From Tolumonas auensis DSM 9187 (GTDB taxonomy: Bacteria; Pseudomonadota; Gammaproteobacteria; Enterobacterales; Aeromonadaceae): a stretch of DNA of 64,000 nucleotides. Location: NCBI RefSeq assembly GCF_000023065.1, contig NC_012691.1:2648501-2712500 (forward strand), written 5' to 3'. Both the position numbers and the translations under genes were made by a program. Of this stretch, positions 1-8,947 are shown one piece after another; the first letter of the stretch is position 1, and every line of letters starts with the position of its first letter. The notes beneath the pieces are model-generated. The model saw only the letters and a program-made list of their open reading frames with translations. It did no database searches and was not told the DNA's origin.

Positions 1-1
1 C

Positions 2-1621
2 GACGGCGAGCCGGTCAATGCTCTGGAGCTGGAGGCGGAAGAAATCCGCCGCAAGTGCAATGTCTGCGACGGCGCACTCTGGACGCTGATGCGGCCGCGC
101 AGCCTGTCGGGCAGTGATCAGTCCTCGGCGGTGCTGCGTGCGCTGAAGAGAATCCCGACCATCGGCGAGGCCACGGCCAACAAGCTGATGAAGACCTTCG
201 GCGATTCGTTCCTGGCGTCGATGCTCGGCGACAACCTGCACAACTTCATCAACCTGATGGACGAGCGCGGGGAGTTGGTGTTTTCCGACCGGCAGGCGCA
301 GCGCATGGAACGCGCCATGTCCTCAATGGAGTTCGGCTTCGGAGAAGGCGGCTATCAGCCCTCGGAATATGTGAAGCGGTATCTGCCGCAAAGCACCTTC
401 GACTTGCTCATCGCAGATGAAGCCCATGAATACAAAACGGGTGGATCGGCGCAGGGCCAGGCGATGGGCGTCATCGCAGCCAAGGCACGCAAGACCGTAC
501 TGCTAACCGGTACCCTCATGGGGGGCTATGCAGACGATCTCTTTCATTTGCTGTTCCGGGCCTTGCCCGCGAGGATGATCGAAGATGGTTACCGCCCGAG
601 CGCCAGCGGCAGCATGAATGCCGCTGCCATGGCGTTTATGAGGGACCATGGTGTCCTCAAGGACATCTATTCCGAGAGCAACGGGCCGGCCCACAAGACC
701 GCCAAAGGCTCGAAGATCACCGTCAGAACGGTCAAGGCACCCGGGTTCGGGCCGAAAGGCGTACTGCGCTGCGTGCTGCCGTACACGATCTTCCTCAAGC
801 TCAGAGACATCGGCGGCGTGCTGCCGCCGTATGACGAAGAGTTCCGGGAGGTCGCCATGGATGCCGGGCAGGCCGACGCCTACCGCAATCTGGCCGCCAG
901 CCTGACGGCGGAACTCAAGGAGGCCCTGCGCAAGCGGGATACCACCTTGCTGGGCGTAGTCCTCAATGTGCTGTTGGCGTGGTCCGACTGCTGCTTCCGG
1001 GCAGAAACCGTGCGCCACCCGCGTACGCGCCAGGTCCTGGCCTTCACACCGGCCCAGTTCAACGAGCTGGAGATCATGCCGAAAGAGCGTGAGCTGATCG
1101 ACATCTGCCGCGAGGAGAAAGCCGCGGGTCGTAAGACCCTGGTGTACTCCGTCTACACCGGCACGCGCGATACCACCAGCCGTTTGAAGATGTTGCTGGA
1201 GCAAGAGGGTTTTCGGGTGGCGGTACTGCGCGCAAGCGTGGATGCCTCTCGCCGCGAAGACTGGATTGCCGAGCAGCTCGATCGCGGGATCGACGTCCTC
1301 ATCACGAATCCGGAACTGGTGAAAACCGGCCTGGATTTGCTGGAGTTCCCCACGATTGTGTTCATGCAGTCGGGGTGGAACATCTACACGTTGCAACAAG
1401 CCGCGCGCCGGTCATGGCGGATCGGCCAGAAGCAGCATGTGAAGGTGATCTACCTGGGGTATGCGGCCACGTCGCAGATGACGTGCTTGGCCCTGATGGC
1501 GAAGAAGATCCTGGTATCGCAGAGCACCTCCGGCGACGTCCCGGAATCGGGGCTGGATGTGCTCAACCAGGACGGCGATTCGATCGAGGTCGCCCTGGCC
1601 CGGCAACTCGTCGCGGCCTGA
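2..1621 (+). CDS. SNF2-like DEAD/DEAH-box helicase, C-terminal part (5' end outside window)
   Basis: The frame is open to the left edge, so the true start lies upstream; the first ATG at 89 is internal. Visible elements are a CxxC pair (56-67) that may be half of a zinc site, a DEAH Walker B box (416-427), a TGT motif III shortly after it, and a C-terminal SF2 motif VI of the type QAARRSWRIGQ (1395-1429) typical of SNF2-like translocases. The order of motifs fits the large SNF2-type helicases often encoded in the accessory part of PFGI-1-class ICEs. It is an ATP-driven nucleic acid translocase by family; its substrate is unknown. The gene ends at a strong hairpin terminator. Confidence in the superfamily is high, in any specific role low. 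Confidence 0.8.
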   Translation, partial: DGEPVNALELEAEEIRRKCNVCDGALWTLMRPRSLSGSDQSSAVLRALKRIPTIGEATANKLMKTFGDSFLASMLGDNLHNFINLMDERGELVFSDRQAQRMERAMSSMEFGFGEGGYQPSEYVKRYLPQSTFDLLIADEAHEYKTGGSAQGQAMGVIAAKARKTVLLTGTLMGGYADDLFHLLFRALPARMIEDGYRPSASGSMNAAAMAFMRDHGVLKDIYSESNGPAHKTAKGSKITVRTVKAPGFGPKGVLRCVLPYTIFLKLRDIGGVLPPYDEEFREVAMDAGQADAYRNLAASLTAELKEALRKRDTTLLGVVLNVLLAWSDCCFRAETVRHPRTRQVLAFTPAQFNELEIMPKERELIDICREEKAAGRKTLVYSVYTGTRDTTSRLKMLLEQEGFRVAVLRASVDASRREDWIAEQLDRGIDVLITNPELVKTGLDLLEFPTIVFMQSGWNIYTLQQAARRSWRIGQKQHVKVIYLGYAATSQMTCLALMAKKILVSQSTSGDVPESGLDVLNQDGDSIEVALARQLVAA

Positions 1622-1634
1622 TACTCTCGTTCAT

Positions 1635-1665
1635 GCCGGCGTCCCTCTGGGCGCCGGCTTTTTTT
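1635..1665 (+). terminator. Rho-independent terminator after the helicase gene
   Basis: GCCGGCG (1635-1641) pairs with CGCCGGC (1652-1658), with further CCC/GGG pairing inside the loop around one bulged T, followed directly by seven T (1659-1665). It starts 14 bases after the helicase stop codon, so it separates this gene from the CoiA-like gene. Confidence 0.9.
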
Positions 1666-1751
1666 ATTCCTGCACAGTACCTTCAATCGTCGCCATGACG
1701 CCCAGCGTCGGGGTCGTTAAACTGGGCGGACATACGCAGATCTCGAGGGGC

Positions 1752-2531
1752 ATGATGGTCATGGTGATCGAAGCAGCCTACGCGAATGGCACTGGCGTCG
1801 CGAATGCACTGCGCATGTCGCAGGCCCAGTGGCTGGGGCTGCAACGGAACTATCACGTCGGCGATCTGCTAATGCCATGCTGCAATGCTCCAGCCGTCCC
1901 CAAGATCAGTGCCAATGGCCATCCTTTCTTCGCGCATCTAAGCGGTGCCTGCAGCACTTCCGAAGAAAGCCAGTGGCACCTCGCGGCCAAGATACTGGTG
2001 CGCAGCGTTTTGGAGGATCTTGGTTGCCGAGCCTCGGTTGAGGTTCCAGGGAGCAGCGAAACCAGCCGCTGGAAAGCCGATGTCTGGGGCGAGCGTGGCG
2101 AGGCCAAGTTGGCTATCGAGATCCAAAGGTCATATCAGTCGCTGCGTGACTACCGTACCCGGCAAAAGAAATATCGGGCCGAGGGCATCAAGGCGCTTTG
2201 GTTGCTAAGACAAGAGAGATACAGCACTCTCACGAGGAGCATGAGCAAGGAGCGACTGCGGACCGAGTTCGGAGGAAAATTCCCTCCAGCCGGGCACTTC
2301 GGCCCATGTCTCGCAGATGTGCCTATAGCAATGCTCGAGTTGGAGCCGACCACCACGATCACAGGTGCTGGATTTTTCACCGCCAGTCTTCCGGATTTAC
2401 TCGAAGCAGTGCTTAGTGATCGCTTTCTTTGCGTAGATGGTCTTTGGTGCATCGACAACCTAGATGCGATGTCTCGTGCCGCCCAACTTGCGCGCGAACG
2501 TGCCGCAGCCCAGCGCGCGGCAGATATTTAG
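1752..2531 (+). CDS. CoiA-like nuclease family protein
   Basis: A protein of about 259 residues. The N-terminal half has a Cys-Cys / His cluster (PCC, then FFAHLSGAC) followed by an SEESQWHLAAK segment. The centre has WKADVW and AIEIQRS, which fit the D...ExQ core of the PD-(D/E)XK nuclease fold found in competence-protein-CoiA relatives, followed by a YRTRQKKY helix. I chose ATG 1752 because AGGGG lies just upstream; the frame stays open further left (ATG 1695 is the next choice) but overlaps the terminator region. CoiA relatives act on DNA during recombination or uptake. Here the gene sits between a helicase and a Gabija pair and may belong to the defence/DNA-processing cargo. Family call moderate, role inferred. 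Confidence 0.6.
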   Translation: MMVMVIEAAYANGTGVANALRMSQAQWLGLQRNYHVGDLLMPCCNAPAVPKISANGHPFFAHLSGACSTSEESQWHLAAKILVRSVLEDLGCRASVEVPGSSETSRWKADVWGERGEAKLAIEIQRSYQSLRDYRTRQKKYRAEGIKALWLLRQERYSTLTRSMSKERLRTEFGGKFPPAGHFGPCLADVPIAMLELEPTTTITGAGFFTASLPDLLEAVLSDRFLCVDGLWCIDNLDAMSRAAQLARERAAAQRAADI

Positions 2532-2600
2532 TTAAGAACCGGTATTAACTCATCCGGAGCCCATGCGATTCGGATACAGCCCCAACCCTTATATAGTCGC

Positions 2601-4415
2601 TCAGAGGTTCGCAGCACGCATTCGTGCCTCTAATTCATCCAGGAATGGTGAGCGCCCATGGCGCATCGGACCATAGCGCCCTTCAACGAATCCCGAGTAC
2701 AGCATGTGAACCTCGTCGCGGGCGCGTGTGAGTCCCACATAGAACAGCCGGCGACTCTCGCGCAACTTCTCTGGACTCAGTTTTCGCCATGGCAAACTCC
2801 CATAGTCGAGACCGACCATAATGACCACGTCGTACTCGCATCCCTTAGCGGAATGAAGTGTCAGCAGGTTCAGGTGATCCGGCGAACCATCACGTCCGCC
2901 CAGACTCGCAATGTCCAGCGTAGCCAGCGCGCCACCTTCGGCAAGCGCCGCCGTCATGCGATCCAGTTGTTCCTTCTGATCGGCAAGCGACGATTCAGCA
3001 ACCAACAGACGATCCAAGATGCCGTTGCGCAGTGATGCGACAAAATCACGTGCGGACTGCTGATCGGCGCGCAACGCCCACAACAGAGCGGTTAGCTCCT
3101 GCCCCTCGCGTCGAGCCTGCGCATCGTCCAAGTTCGCTCGATGAAATGCGAGATAACGGTCGATCAATCCACGCAGTTGCGGACGCGCGATACGCCAGCC
3201 ACCCGCACACCATGCGGCGCAGTCTTCTACCCAACTCGTCAAGGCAACTTTACGGTAAGGCGCGGCGGTGTCCACGCGGATATAATCGAAACCGCCGGCT
3301 GCCACGGCCTTGGCCACAATATCGCCTGCGCGATAGTCCGTATACAAGATTGCGATATCGCCCAGCGTTCGTCCTGGCTTGGAGTCCAAGGCCACCGGAA
3401 TGATCTGCGCGACGGCGTGTGCGGCCTGATCTGCGAGCCCATCAGGGCACAGCACAAACTCGATAGTCGCCTGACGGGTCGGGTCGTTCGCCCGATAGCC
3501 ACGATCCTCACCCAACGCCATTTCTGAAGCGCTGACAATGCCTGCCCCTGAGCGATAATTCAATTGAAGTCTGACCGGCTCGATGTCTTCACGCTCAGCT
3601 AGCTCCATGAGCAACGCGCCATCGGCCCCTGTGAAACCGTAGATCGACTGGTCTGCATCACCGACTGCGAACAAGCGCACGCCACCATCAAAAGCCAGGC
3701 GCTTGACGATGCGATGGAGTGCAACCCCCAAATCCTGATATTCATCTACCGCCAGCACCGGAAATTTCGCCTGCACCAGAGGCAGTACCCAATCATGCTC
3801 AGCGATCAGGCGCTGGCCATAGACCACCATGTCGTCGTAGTCGATCAGCCCCCCTTGGCGCAGTGCCGCCTCGTAGGCTTCGGCCCAGGCGGCAAGTTCT
3901 TCCTCGCTACGCCAGGCAACGCTGTTTCGGTTCAGTACGGATCGGCGATGCCGTCCAAGATCGATAGCTTTGTAAGGATGGTTGGCCCCAAAGAGCTCGT
4001 CTCCGGACTGCCTGATCAAACGATCACTCACTCGCTGGGATGCCACTGAGAGGGGAAACTGAATCGGTAGATCAGCTAAGCGTCCATATGGCATCAACAG
4101 ATGGCGTAGGCAGAATCCGTGGACGGTGCCGATGAACAGGTTTGGCGCCTCCCGCAGCCCCAACATTTCAAGCCGACGGGTTAATTCGCGTGCGCACTCT
4201 TGACTGTAGGTGATGCACGCAGCACCACGCGGTGCCTGCACGTCTTCGGCCAAGATGCGAGCCAGCTTCAGCACAAGCGTCTTGGTTTTTCCGCTTCCAG
4301 GGCCGGCGAGCACCACGCAATGTCCCTGGGAGTTGTACGCCGCCAACTGACCAGGATTTCCGGCCAGCTCGGCAGCCTGGGCCAGGTAGGCTGTGCTGAA
4401 ACTACGCGACGGCAT
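2601..4415 (-). CDS. gajB: UvrD-like superfamily 1 helicase, GajB of a Gabija system
   Basis: A 604-residue SF1 helicase. Motif I (Walker A) GPGSGKT lies at residues 38-44, followed by DEYQD (motif II), GDADQSIYGF (motif III), LHSAKGCEYD (motif V region) and a YVGLTRARDE motif VI near the C-terminus. The start at ATG 4415 is preferred because the longer frame to 4481 adds 22 residues lying inside the upstream gene, and 4415 gives a 14-base overlap with the gajA stop. In Gabija, GajB is the helicase/ATPase partner that joins GajA in degrading phage or plasmid DNA when nucleotide pools fall. The partner assignment rests on the OLD-nuclease gene directly upstream in the same operon. A stand-alone UvrD helicase is the alternative. 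Confidence 0.85.
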   Translation of the reverse strand: MPSRSFSTAYLAQAAELAGNPGQLAAYNSQGHCVVLAGPGSGKTKTLVLKLARILAEDVQAPRGAACITYSQECARELTRRLEMLGLREAPNLFIGTVHGFCLRHLLMPYGRLADLPIQFPLSVASQRVSDRLIRQSGDELFGANHPYKAIDLGRHRRSVLNRNSVAWRSEEELAAWAEAYEAALRQGGLIDYDDMVVYGQRLIAEHDWVLPLVQAKFPVLAVDEYQDLGVALHRIVKRLAFDGGVRLFAVGDADQSIYGFTGADGALLMELAEREDIEPVRLQLNYRSGAGIVSASEMALGEDRGYRANDPTRQATIEFVLCPDGLADQAAHAVAQIIPVALDSKPGRTLGDIAILYTDYRAGDIVAKAVAAGGFDYIRVDTAAPYRKVALTSWVEDCAAWCAGGWRIARPQLRGLIDRYLAFHRANLDDAQARREGQELTALLWALRADQQSARDFVASLRNGILDRLLVAESSLADQKEQLDRMTAALAEGGALATLDIASLGGRDGSPDHLNLLTLHSAKGCEYDVVIMVGLDYGSLPWRKLSPEKLRESRRLFYVGLTRARDEVHMLYSGFVEGRYGPMRHGRSPFLDELEARMRAANL

Positions 4416-6189
4416 TGCGGATATGCTCCAGCGCGGAACGGATGTAGTGCGGGCAAGTATCCTCGGACACTGAGCGTGCAAGGGCCTGAGCGAATCGTCC
4501 CTTTCCGATTCTTTCGATAAGCTTCAGCAGCCGTTCTTCATCGACCTGGTCTAAGTCATCCACCCACTGCTGCAATGCTTCTCGGGTTGCTTGCCTCAGT
4601 TGCGGCAATTCCTGCTGAATTACATCCCGCATCGACTCAGCCAACCCACCGGCGAACAACTCCGTTTCCAGTGTGTTCTCGTTCACGAAGTATCCGAACT
4701 CCTCGGCAAGCTCAATTACGTCATCTGTCTCCATCTCCGAGTGGTCGTACTCGTCTTCAACCACGTCAAGAAGATTGATCAGTCGCCGGCGAACCAGCGG
4801 AGCCTTGCCATTGACCGGATCATAGTCCGTCAGGATGACATGAGGAATATCCAGTCCTTCAGGGCCTAGGAGCTTCACATACGGCGTGAAGTTAGTTCCG
4901 CCAACCGAGCACACGGTAATCCCAAGCATATCGAGGTGGATATCAAGCGCCTCAGCGAACGCGGGGACCAGGAAACGCTCTGCGTCGCCTTCGACCAGAA
5001 TGACCCCCCGAGAAAAGAAAATCTCGCCACGCGTGACATCAATGTAGCGCTGTAGATCTTCTTCATCCCTCTGTGTGAACGGCGCATTCGCAGTTGAAAC
5101 GGCGACAGTCTTGCCTGCCCCCACGTCATGACGTAGCAGAACGATGGATCTAATCGGCGTAACGCTTGCAATGTGTGGGGAGTGAGTTGTAAGGATCGTT
5201 GTTAGCGGAGCATCTTCCTCGTTTTCATCCCCTCCGGTGCCAAGGAAATAACGATAGACAAGGCGCTGAACGTGCGGGTGCAGGTGCGCTTCGGGCTCCT
5301 CAACCACAAAGAATGTATGGTCACGTTCTCCGTCAGACACGAGGCGGTCGAGTTCGAGGCTCTTCAATGCCAGGAAGATCAGGTTCGCGGTTCCCAGACT
5401 AGCGTCACCGACGCCGCGAATTCCATTGTCAATTAACAATCGCAAGCTGCGAAGCAGCGCATCCACCCGAGTTGGAGCGAGTCCAAGCGACACAGGCACA
5501 GCATGCTGCTCACCAGCAATGGAGATCAACCGCTCGCTGATCCGGTTCGCCGTCGCAACCACTTGGGCGTGGCCAGCTAGTTCCCGCTGTGCGTCGTCAA
5601 CCTGATTTTGAATCTCCTCACGGGCGTCTTCGTCCAACGACTCGGCAAGATCTTCGATGAGGGGTCTCAATGGTGAATTGCGCCAACTCGCGAGATCCTT
5701 CTCAGCATCACGCAGTGCCACCTGGACGTCTATTGGCAACATGCGGCGAAACGCACTACCGACGTGCATTTCGGGGTCGTTACCACCAAAGATCACATAC
5801 TCATAGTCTTTCAACGATTCCGGAGCGCGTCCCAGTCCGGCTTTGGGCTGGAAGCGATAGGTGAGACGGGCCGTCATGGGTGGGCCTGGATCAATCACAC
5901 AATCGTTGAGATGAGCCATCAACCGCGGGTTATCAGTGAAGTCGGTCAAGTCCACCGAGACTTCGATGATTTTACCGATCTTGTCTTCAACCAGGCCATC
6001 CCAGAAGTGCTCTATGCTCAATTGCCGGTCACGCTCGGACAATCCTGGGTCGAGAATCAGCTGTAATCCACGAATGAAGTTACTTTTTCCGACTTTATTC
6101 TCACCAACGATAACGATGCTATCGCCAGTCTTTATATCAACATCCGAAAAATTGGCGAAATTGATCAGCCTAACGCGTGAGATCCGCAT
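4402..6189 (-). CDS. gajA: OLD-family ATP-dependent endonuclease, GajA of a Gabija system
   Basis: A 595-residue protein with an N-terminal ABC/SMC-like ATPase: Walker A GENKVGKS at residues 29-36, a VVEEPEAHLHP Walker B/signature region and a TTHSPH switch histidine. A C-terminal TOPRIM domain shows ILVEGDAERF (catalytic Glu) and a TDYD acidic pair. This is the class 2 OLD architecture, and the following UvrD-type helicase makes it a GajA. ATG 6189 was chosen over ATG 6204 because AGGGGG sits about seven bases upstream of it. In known systems GajA is a nicking endonuclease held inactive by ATP and released on nucleotide depletion during infection. Base composition looks lower in GC than the flanking conjugation genes, which fits separate acquisition. 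Confidence 0.88.
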   Translation of the reverse strand: MRISRVRLINFANFSDVDIKTGDSIVIVGENKVGKSNFIRGLQLILDPGLSERDRQLSIEHFWDGLVEDKIGKIIEVSVDLTDFTDNPRLMAHLNDCVIDPGPPMTARLTYRFQPKAGLGRAPESLKDYEYVIFGGNDPEMHVGSAFRRMLPIDVQVALRDAEKDLASWRNSPLRPLIEDLAESLDEDAREEIQNQVDDAQRELAGHAQVVATANRISERLISIAGEQHAVPVSLGLAPTRVDALLRSLRLLIDNGIRGVGDASLGTANLIFLALKSLELDRLVSDGERDHTFFVVEEPEAHLHPHVQRLVYRYFLGTGGDENEEDAPLTTILTTHSPHIASVTPIRSIVLLRHDVGAGKTVAVSTANAPFTQRDEEDLQRYIDVTRGEIFFSRGVILVEGDAERFLVPAFAEALDIHLDMLGITVCSVGGTNFTPYVKLLGPEGLDIPHVILTDYDPVNGKAPLVRRRLINLLDVVEDEYDHSEMETDDVIELAEEFGYFVNENTLETELFAGGLAESMRDVIQQELPQLRQATREALQQWVDDLDQVDEERLLKLIERIGKGRFAQALARSVSEDTCPHYIRSALEHIRNAVA

Positions 6190-6414
6190 GCACACCCCCT
6201 GCAATATGTCTTACGAATAATATCAGCCCATCGTCGGCAACACCGTTAGTTATTCACCGCCTTCCCTACAAGCCTGCGCTGACTCAACCTCCGAAGACTC
6301 ATACTTCCAACCTACACCCGCGAACAAAGCGATCCAAGACTCTTTCGTATTCTTTGCTGAACGATTCGGTCTGCCCGGCGAAGGTATCGGCTCATCGCCA
6401 TCGAGAGCCGAACC

Positions 6415-6978
6415 ATGCCAGCAACCCAACTTCTACGGCGCCTGACCGGCAGCGGCCTGCTGATCACCGCTGTGTTGAGCGGCGGCTGCGCCACCACCGC
6501 CGCACCGCCCGTTGATCCTCTTGTCGAGGAAGCCGACACAGCGCCGCAGTCACCTGAACTGATTCCGGTGGTGCGCTATGGCCGCTACACGCTCGTGGAG
6601 CTTGTTCCCACCGCGGCCCAGCGTGACCTGCTGCTGCAGGTCATCGACGTGGCGATGCCAGCGGATGCCAGAGCGACGGTGGGCGACGGCCTGCGCCACG
6701 CACTCCAGCGCAGCGGCTACCAGCTTTGCGAGAACGCCCATGCGGTGATCGAGCTGTATTCGCTGCCGCTGCCGGCGGCGCACCTGTATCTGGGGCCGAT
6801 GACGCTGCGCGACGCACTGCTCACGCTCGCCGGGCCGGCCTGGGATGTACAGGTCGATGACAGGGCGCGCCAGATCTGCTTCGTTCCTGCCGGCGAGCCC
6901 TCCGCAGATCCCGAGACCGACACGCCACTGGCCGCGCCGGTGCAGACCTTTCCCATCGTCGACGGAGGCCAGCCATGA
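6415..6978 (+). CDS. PilL-like conjugative element lipoprotein (TIGR03748 type)
   Basis: A 187-residue protein with a signal peptide ending in a lipobox-like SGGC (about residues 21-24), so a likely outer-membrane or periplasmic lipoprotein. It carries the PVVRYGRYTLVEL and YLGPMTLRDALLTLAG segments typical of the N-terminal domain of ICE PilL proteins, which resemble the domain of secretin-associated proteins. It is the first gene of the conjugation operon, and its stop overlaps the next start in an ATGA. In this ICE class the protein contributes to the mating apparatus or conjugative pilus. The roughly 210-base gap to gajA (divergent) should hold the operon promoter, but I could not identify boxes with confidence. 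Confidence 0.8.
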   Translation: MPATQLLRRLTGSGLLITAVLSGGCATTAAPPVDPLVEEADTAPQSPELIPVVRYGRYTLVELVPTAAQRDLLLQVIDVAMPADARATVGDGLRHALQRSGYQLCENAHAVIELYSLPLPAAHLYLGPMTLRDALLTLAGPAWDVQVDDRARQICFVPAGEPSADPETDTPLAAPVQTFPIVDGGQP

Positions 6979-7634
6979 GCGCAGTGGCCCATGCGTCGCG
7001 TTCGCGCGCGGCCTTCGTGCTGTACCTGCTGCTGTGGGCCTGGATGGTCGGACTCAGCGCACTGGTGCTCGTCAACTTCCGCGTTGCGGGCGACCTGGCC
7101 GGTCAGAGTCAAGTTGATTCGGCCTTACGCCAACTGCAGGTGCTCGAAGGCCGGCTCGCCGAATTCGCCGACGACGTACAGACGCTGCAAGCCCGCCCCG
7201 AAGCGGCGACCACGGCAGCTTTGCAGGAAGCTTTGCAGGACACCCGCCAGCGCCTCGAAGCCGACATCGCCCGTCTCGAACAGTCGCTGGCCGGCTACGC
7301 CACCGAGGCGGCCCTGCAGACACTGCACAGCGAGGTCGAGCAGCTCAAGGCACAGCGCCAGACCGCCGCGCGCACGCCCGCAGCGCCGCGTCCCGCCAGG
7401 GCGACGACGACGGCACCGGCACAGGTGCCGTTTCCCTTCCGCTTGATCGGTGCGGAACTGCGCGCCGGGCAGCGCGCCGTTTCCATCGCCCCCGCCACCG
7501 ACCCGCTCTCGGCCGGGCAGATCCAGGTGCTGCTTCCCGGCGAGCATGCCGGGCGCTGGCAGTTGCAGACCATCGACGGCAACACCGCCGTGTTCCAGGC
7601 CGGTGACCAGACGCGCCGGCTGGCGATTCCTTGA
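6975..7634 (+). CDS. Conjugation-operon membrane protein with coiled coil (function unknown)
   Basis: A 219-residue protein with one membrane helix at about residues 12-35. It is followed by an Ala/Leu/Gln-rich region with heptad-like spacing (about 45-125) suggesting a coiled coil, a Pro/Ala/Thr-rich linker (about 130-148), and a small C-terminal domain. The start overlaps the PilL-like stop by four bases (ATGA). Proteins of this layout lie between pilL and the TIGR03759 gene in related ICEs; no biochemical role is known to me. The topology suggests an inner-membrane anchored periplasmic rod or scaffold of the mating channel. Confidence 0.7.
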   Translation: MSAVAHASRSRAAFVLYLLLWAWMVGLSALVLVNFRVAGDLAGQSQVDSALRQLQVLEGRLAEFADDVQTLQARPEAATTAALQEALQDTRQRLEADIARLEQSLAGYATEAALQTLHSEVEQLKAQRQTAARTPAAPRPARATTTAPAQVPFPFRLIGAELRAGQRAVSIAPATDPLSAGQIQVLLPGEHAGRWQLQTIDGNTAVFQAGDQTRRLAIP

Positions 7635-7646
7635 TCGGGAGGCGCC

Positions 7647-8375
7647 ATGCAACGTCGCGCACTTTCCATGCTGTTCCTGTTGGCCGCGCTGAACGCACCG
7701 GCCTTCGCGCAGCAGCCCGCCACCCAGAGCACACCCGCACAGTCTTCCCGTGTCACGCCGAGCCAGATCGATCAGGCACGCGATGAACGCCTGGCGCGGG
7801 ACTGGGGGCTGCGCGGCGACGAATGGGGACGCTACCGCGAACTGATGGAAGGGCCGCTGGGCATCCATTCACCCAACCTCGACCCGCTGACCGCACTCGG
7901 CATCGAAGCCCGCTCCGACGAGGAGCGACGGCGCTATGCCGAACTGCAAGTGCAGGTCGAAGCGCGCCGCGTGGAAAAGTTGCTGGCGTATCAACGAGCC
8001 TACGACGAAGCCTGGCAACGCCTGCATCCCGACGCCCAGCGGGTGAATCTGCCCGATGCGCTGCCGGGCGGCAGTGCGATGACCGGCAGCGGTCGTACCG
8101 CCGTGTTCGTCCGGGACGGCTGCGCGCCGTGTGCCCAGGTCGTGCAGCGTCTGCAGACGGCGAACGCCGAGTTCGACCTGTACATGGTCGGCAGCCGCCA
8201 GGACGACGCGCGCATCCGCGAGTGGGCCCAGCGCGCGCAGATCGATCCGGCGCGCGTGCGCAGCGGCTCGATCACGCTCAACCACGACGGTGGCCGCTGG
8301 CTGGCGCTGGGTTTGCCCGGTGAACTGCCCGCGGTGGTGCGTCAGGTGAACGGCCAATGGCAGCGCCAGCCCTGA
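7647..8375 (+). CDS. Integrating conjugative element protein, TIGR03759 family
   Basis: A 242-residue exported protein with an N-terminal signal peptide cut near AFAQQ. The N-terminal half has the family-typical stretch RDWGLRGDEWGRYRELM and GIHSPNLDPLTALGI. The C-terminal part contains CAPC (about residues 156-159), a thioredoxin-like CxxC, followed by a predicted alpha/beta region. It lies downstream of the coiled-coil protein and its TGA overlaps the next ATG in a TGATG. The domain pattern suggests a periplasmic thiol-active or thioredoxin-fold component of the type G mating system; redox activity is inferred, not known. Confidence 0.85.
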   Translation: MQRRALSMLFLLAALNAPAFAQQPATQSTPAQSSRVTPSQIDQARDERLARDWGLRGDEWGRYRELMEGPLGIHSPNLDPLTALGIEARSDEERRRYAELQVQVEARRVEKLLAYQRAYDEAWQRLHPDAQRVNLPDALPGGSAMTGSGRTAVFVRDGCAPCAQVVQRLQTANAEFDLYMVGSRQDDARIREWAQRAQIDPARVRSGSITLNHDGGRWLALGLPGELPAVVRQVNGQWQRQP

Positions 8376-8947
8376 TGCCGACGTGGCCGCTGCGCGTGCT
8401 GCTGGCCGCCGCGCTGGCGACCGGGCCAGTCCAGGCCCAGGAAATTCCGCCGCCCGCCTACCAGTTGGCGGCCCAGCGCGCCGGCATTCCTTCGACGGTG
8501 CTCTATGCCGTGGCGCTGCAGGAAAGCGGCGTGCGCCGGGACGATCGCATCGTGCCGTGGCCCTGGTCGCTCAATGTCGCCGGCCAGTCGCGCCGCTACG
8601 CCACGCGCGCGCAGGCTTGTGCGGGCGTGCGCCAGGCGCTGCGCGAGGTGCCCCCCACGCGCATCGACGTGGGCTTGGGCCAGATCAACCTCGGCTACCA
8701 GCAGCACCGCTACCGCCAGCCCTGCGATCTGCTCGACCCCTACGACAACCTGCGCATCGCCGCCGACATCCTGAAAGAGCAGCACACCCCCGGCGAAGAC
8801 TGGCTGCTGGCGGTCGGGCGTTACCACCGACCGGCTGGCGGCGCGCCCGCGGCGCGTTACCGGCGCAGCGTTTCACAATACCTCCAGCGCGTGCTCGGCC
8901 CGCAACAGACCGCCGCACACGCGCCCCGCCAGGAGAACAGCCGATGA
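8375..8947 (+). CDS. Lytic transglycosylase (SLT domain) of the conjugation system
   Basis: About 190 residues with a cleavable signal peptide ending at VQAQE. The SLT fold is recognised by LYAVALQESG with the catalytic Glu at residue 50 (numbered from ATG 8375), followed by VGLGQINLGYQQH and a DPYDNLRIAADIL segment. It cuts peptidoglycan locally so the mating channel can cross the cell wall. ATG 8375 overlaps the preceding stop (TGATG); ATG 8357 is in frame and would add six residues. The stop overlaps the next gene's ATG (ATGA). Confidence 0.88.
   Translation: MPTWPLRVLLAAALATGPVQAQEIPPPAYQLAAQRAGIPSTVLYAVALQESGVRRDDRIVPWPWSLNVAGQSRRYATRAQACAGVRQALREVPPTRIDVGLGQINLGYQQHRYRQPCDLLDPYDNLRIAADILKEQHTPGEDWLLAVGRYHRPAGGAPAARYRRSVSQYLQRVLGPQQTAAHAPRQENSR

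Noticed and set aside
503-1399. 298-codon frame on the minus strand inside the helicase gene
   Set aside because: It is a high-GC shadow frame of a gene with clear helicase motifs and has no recognisable features.
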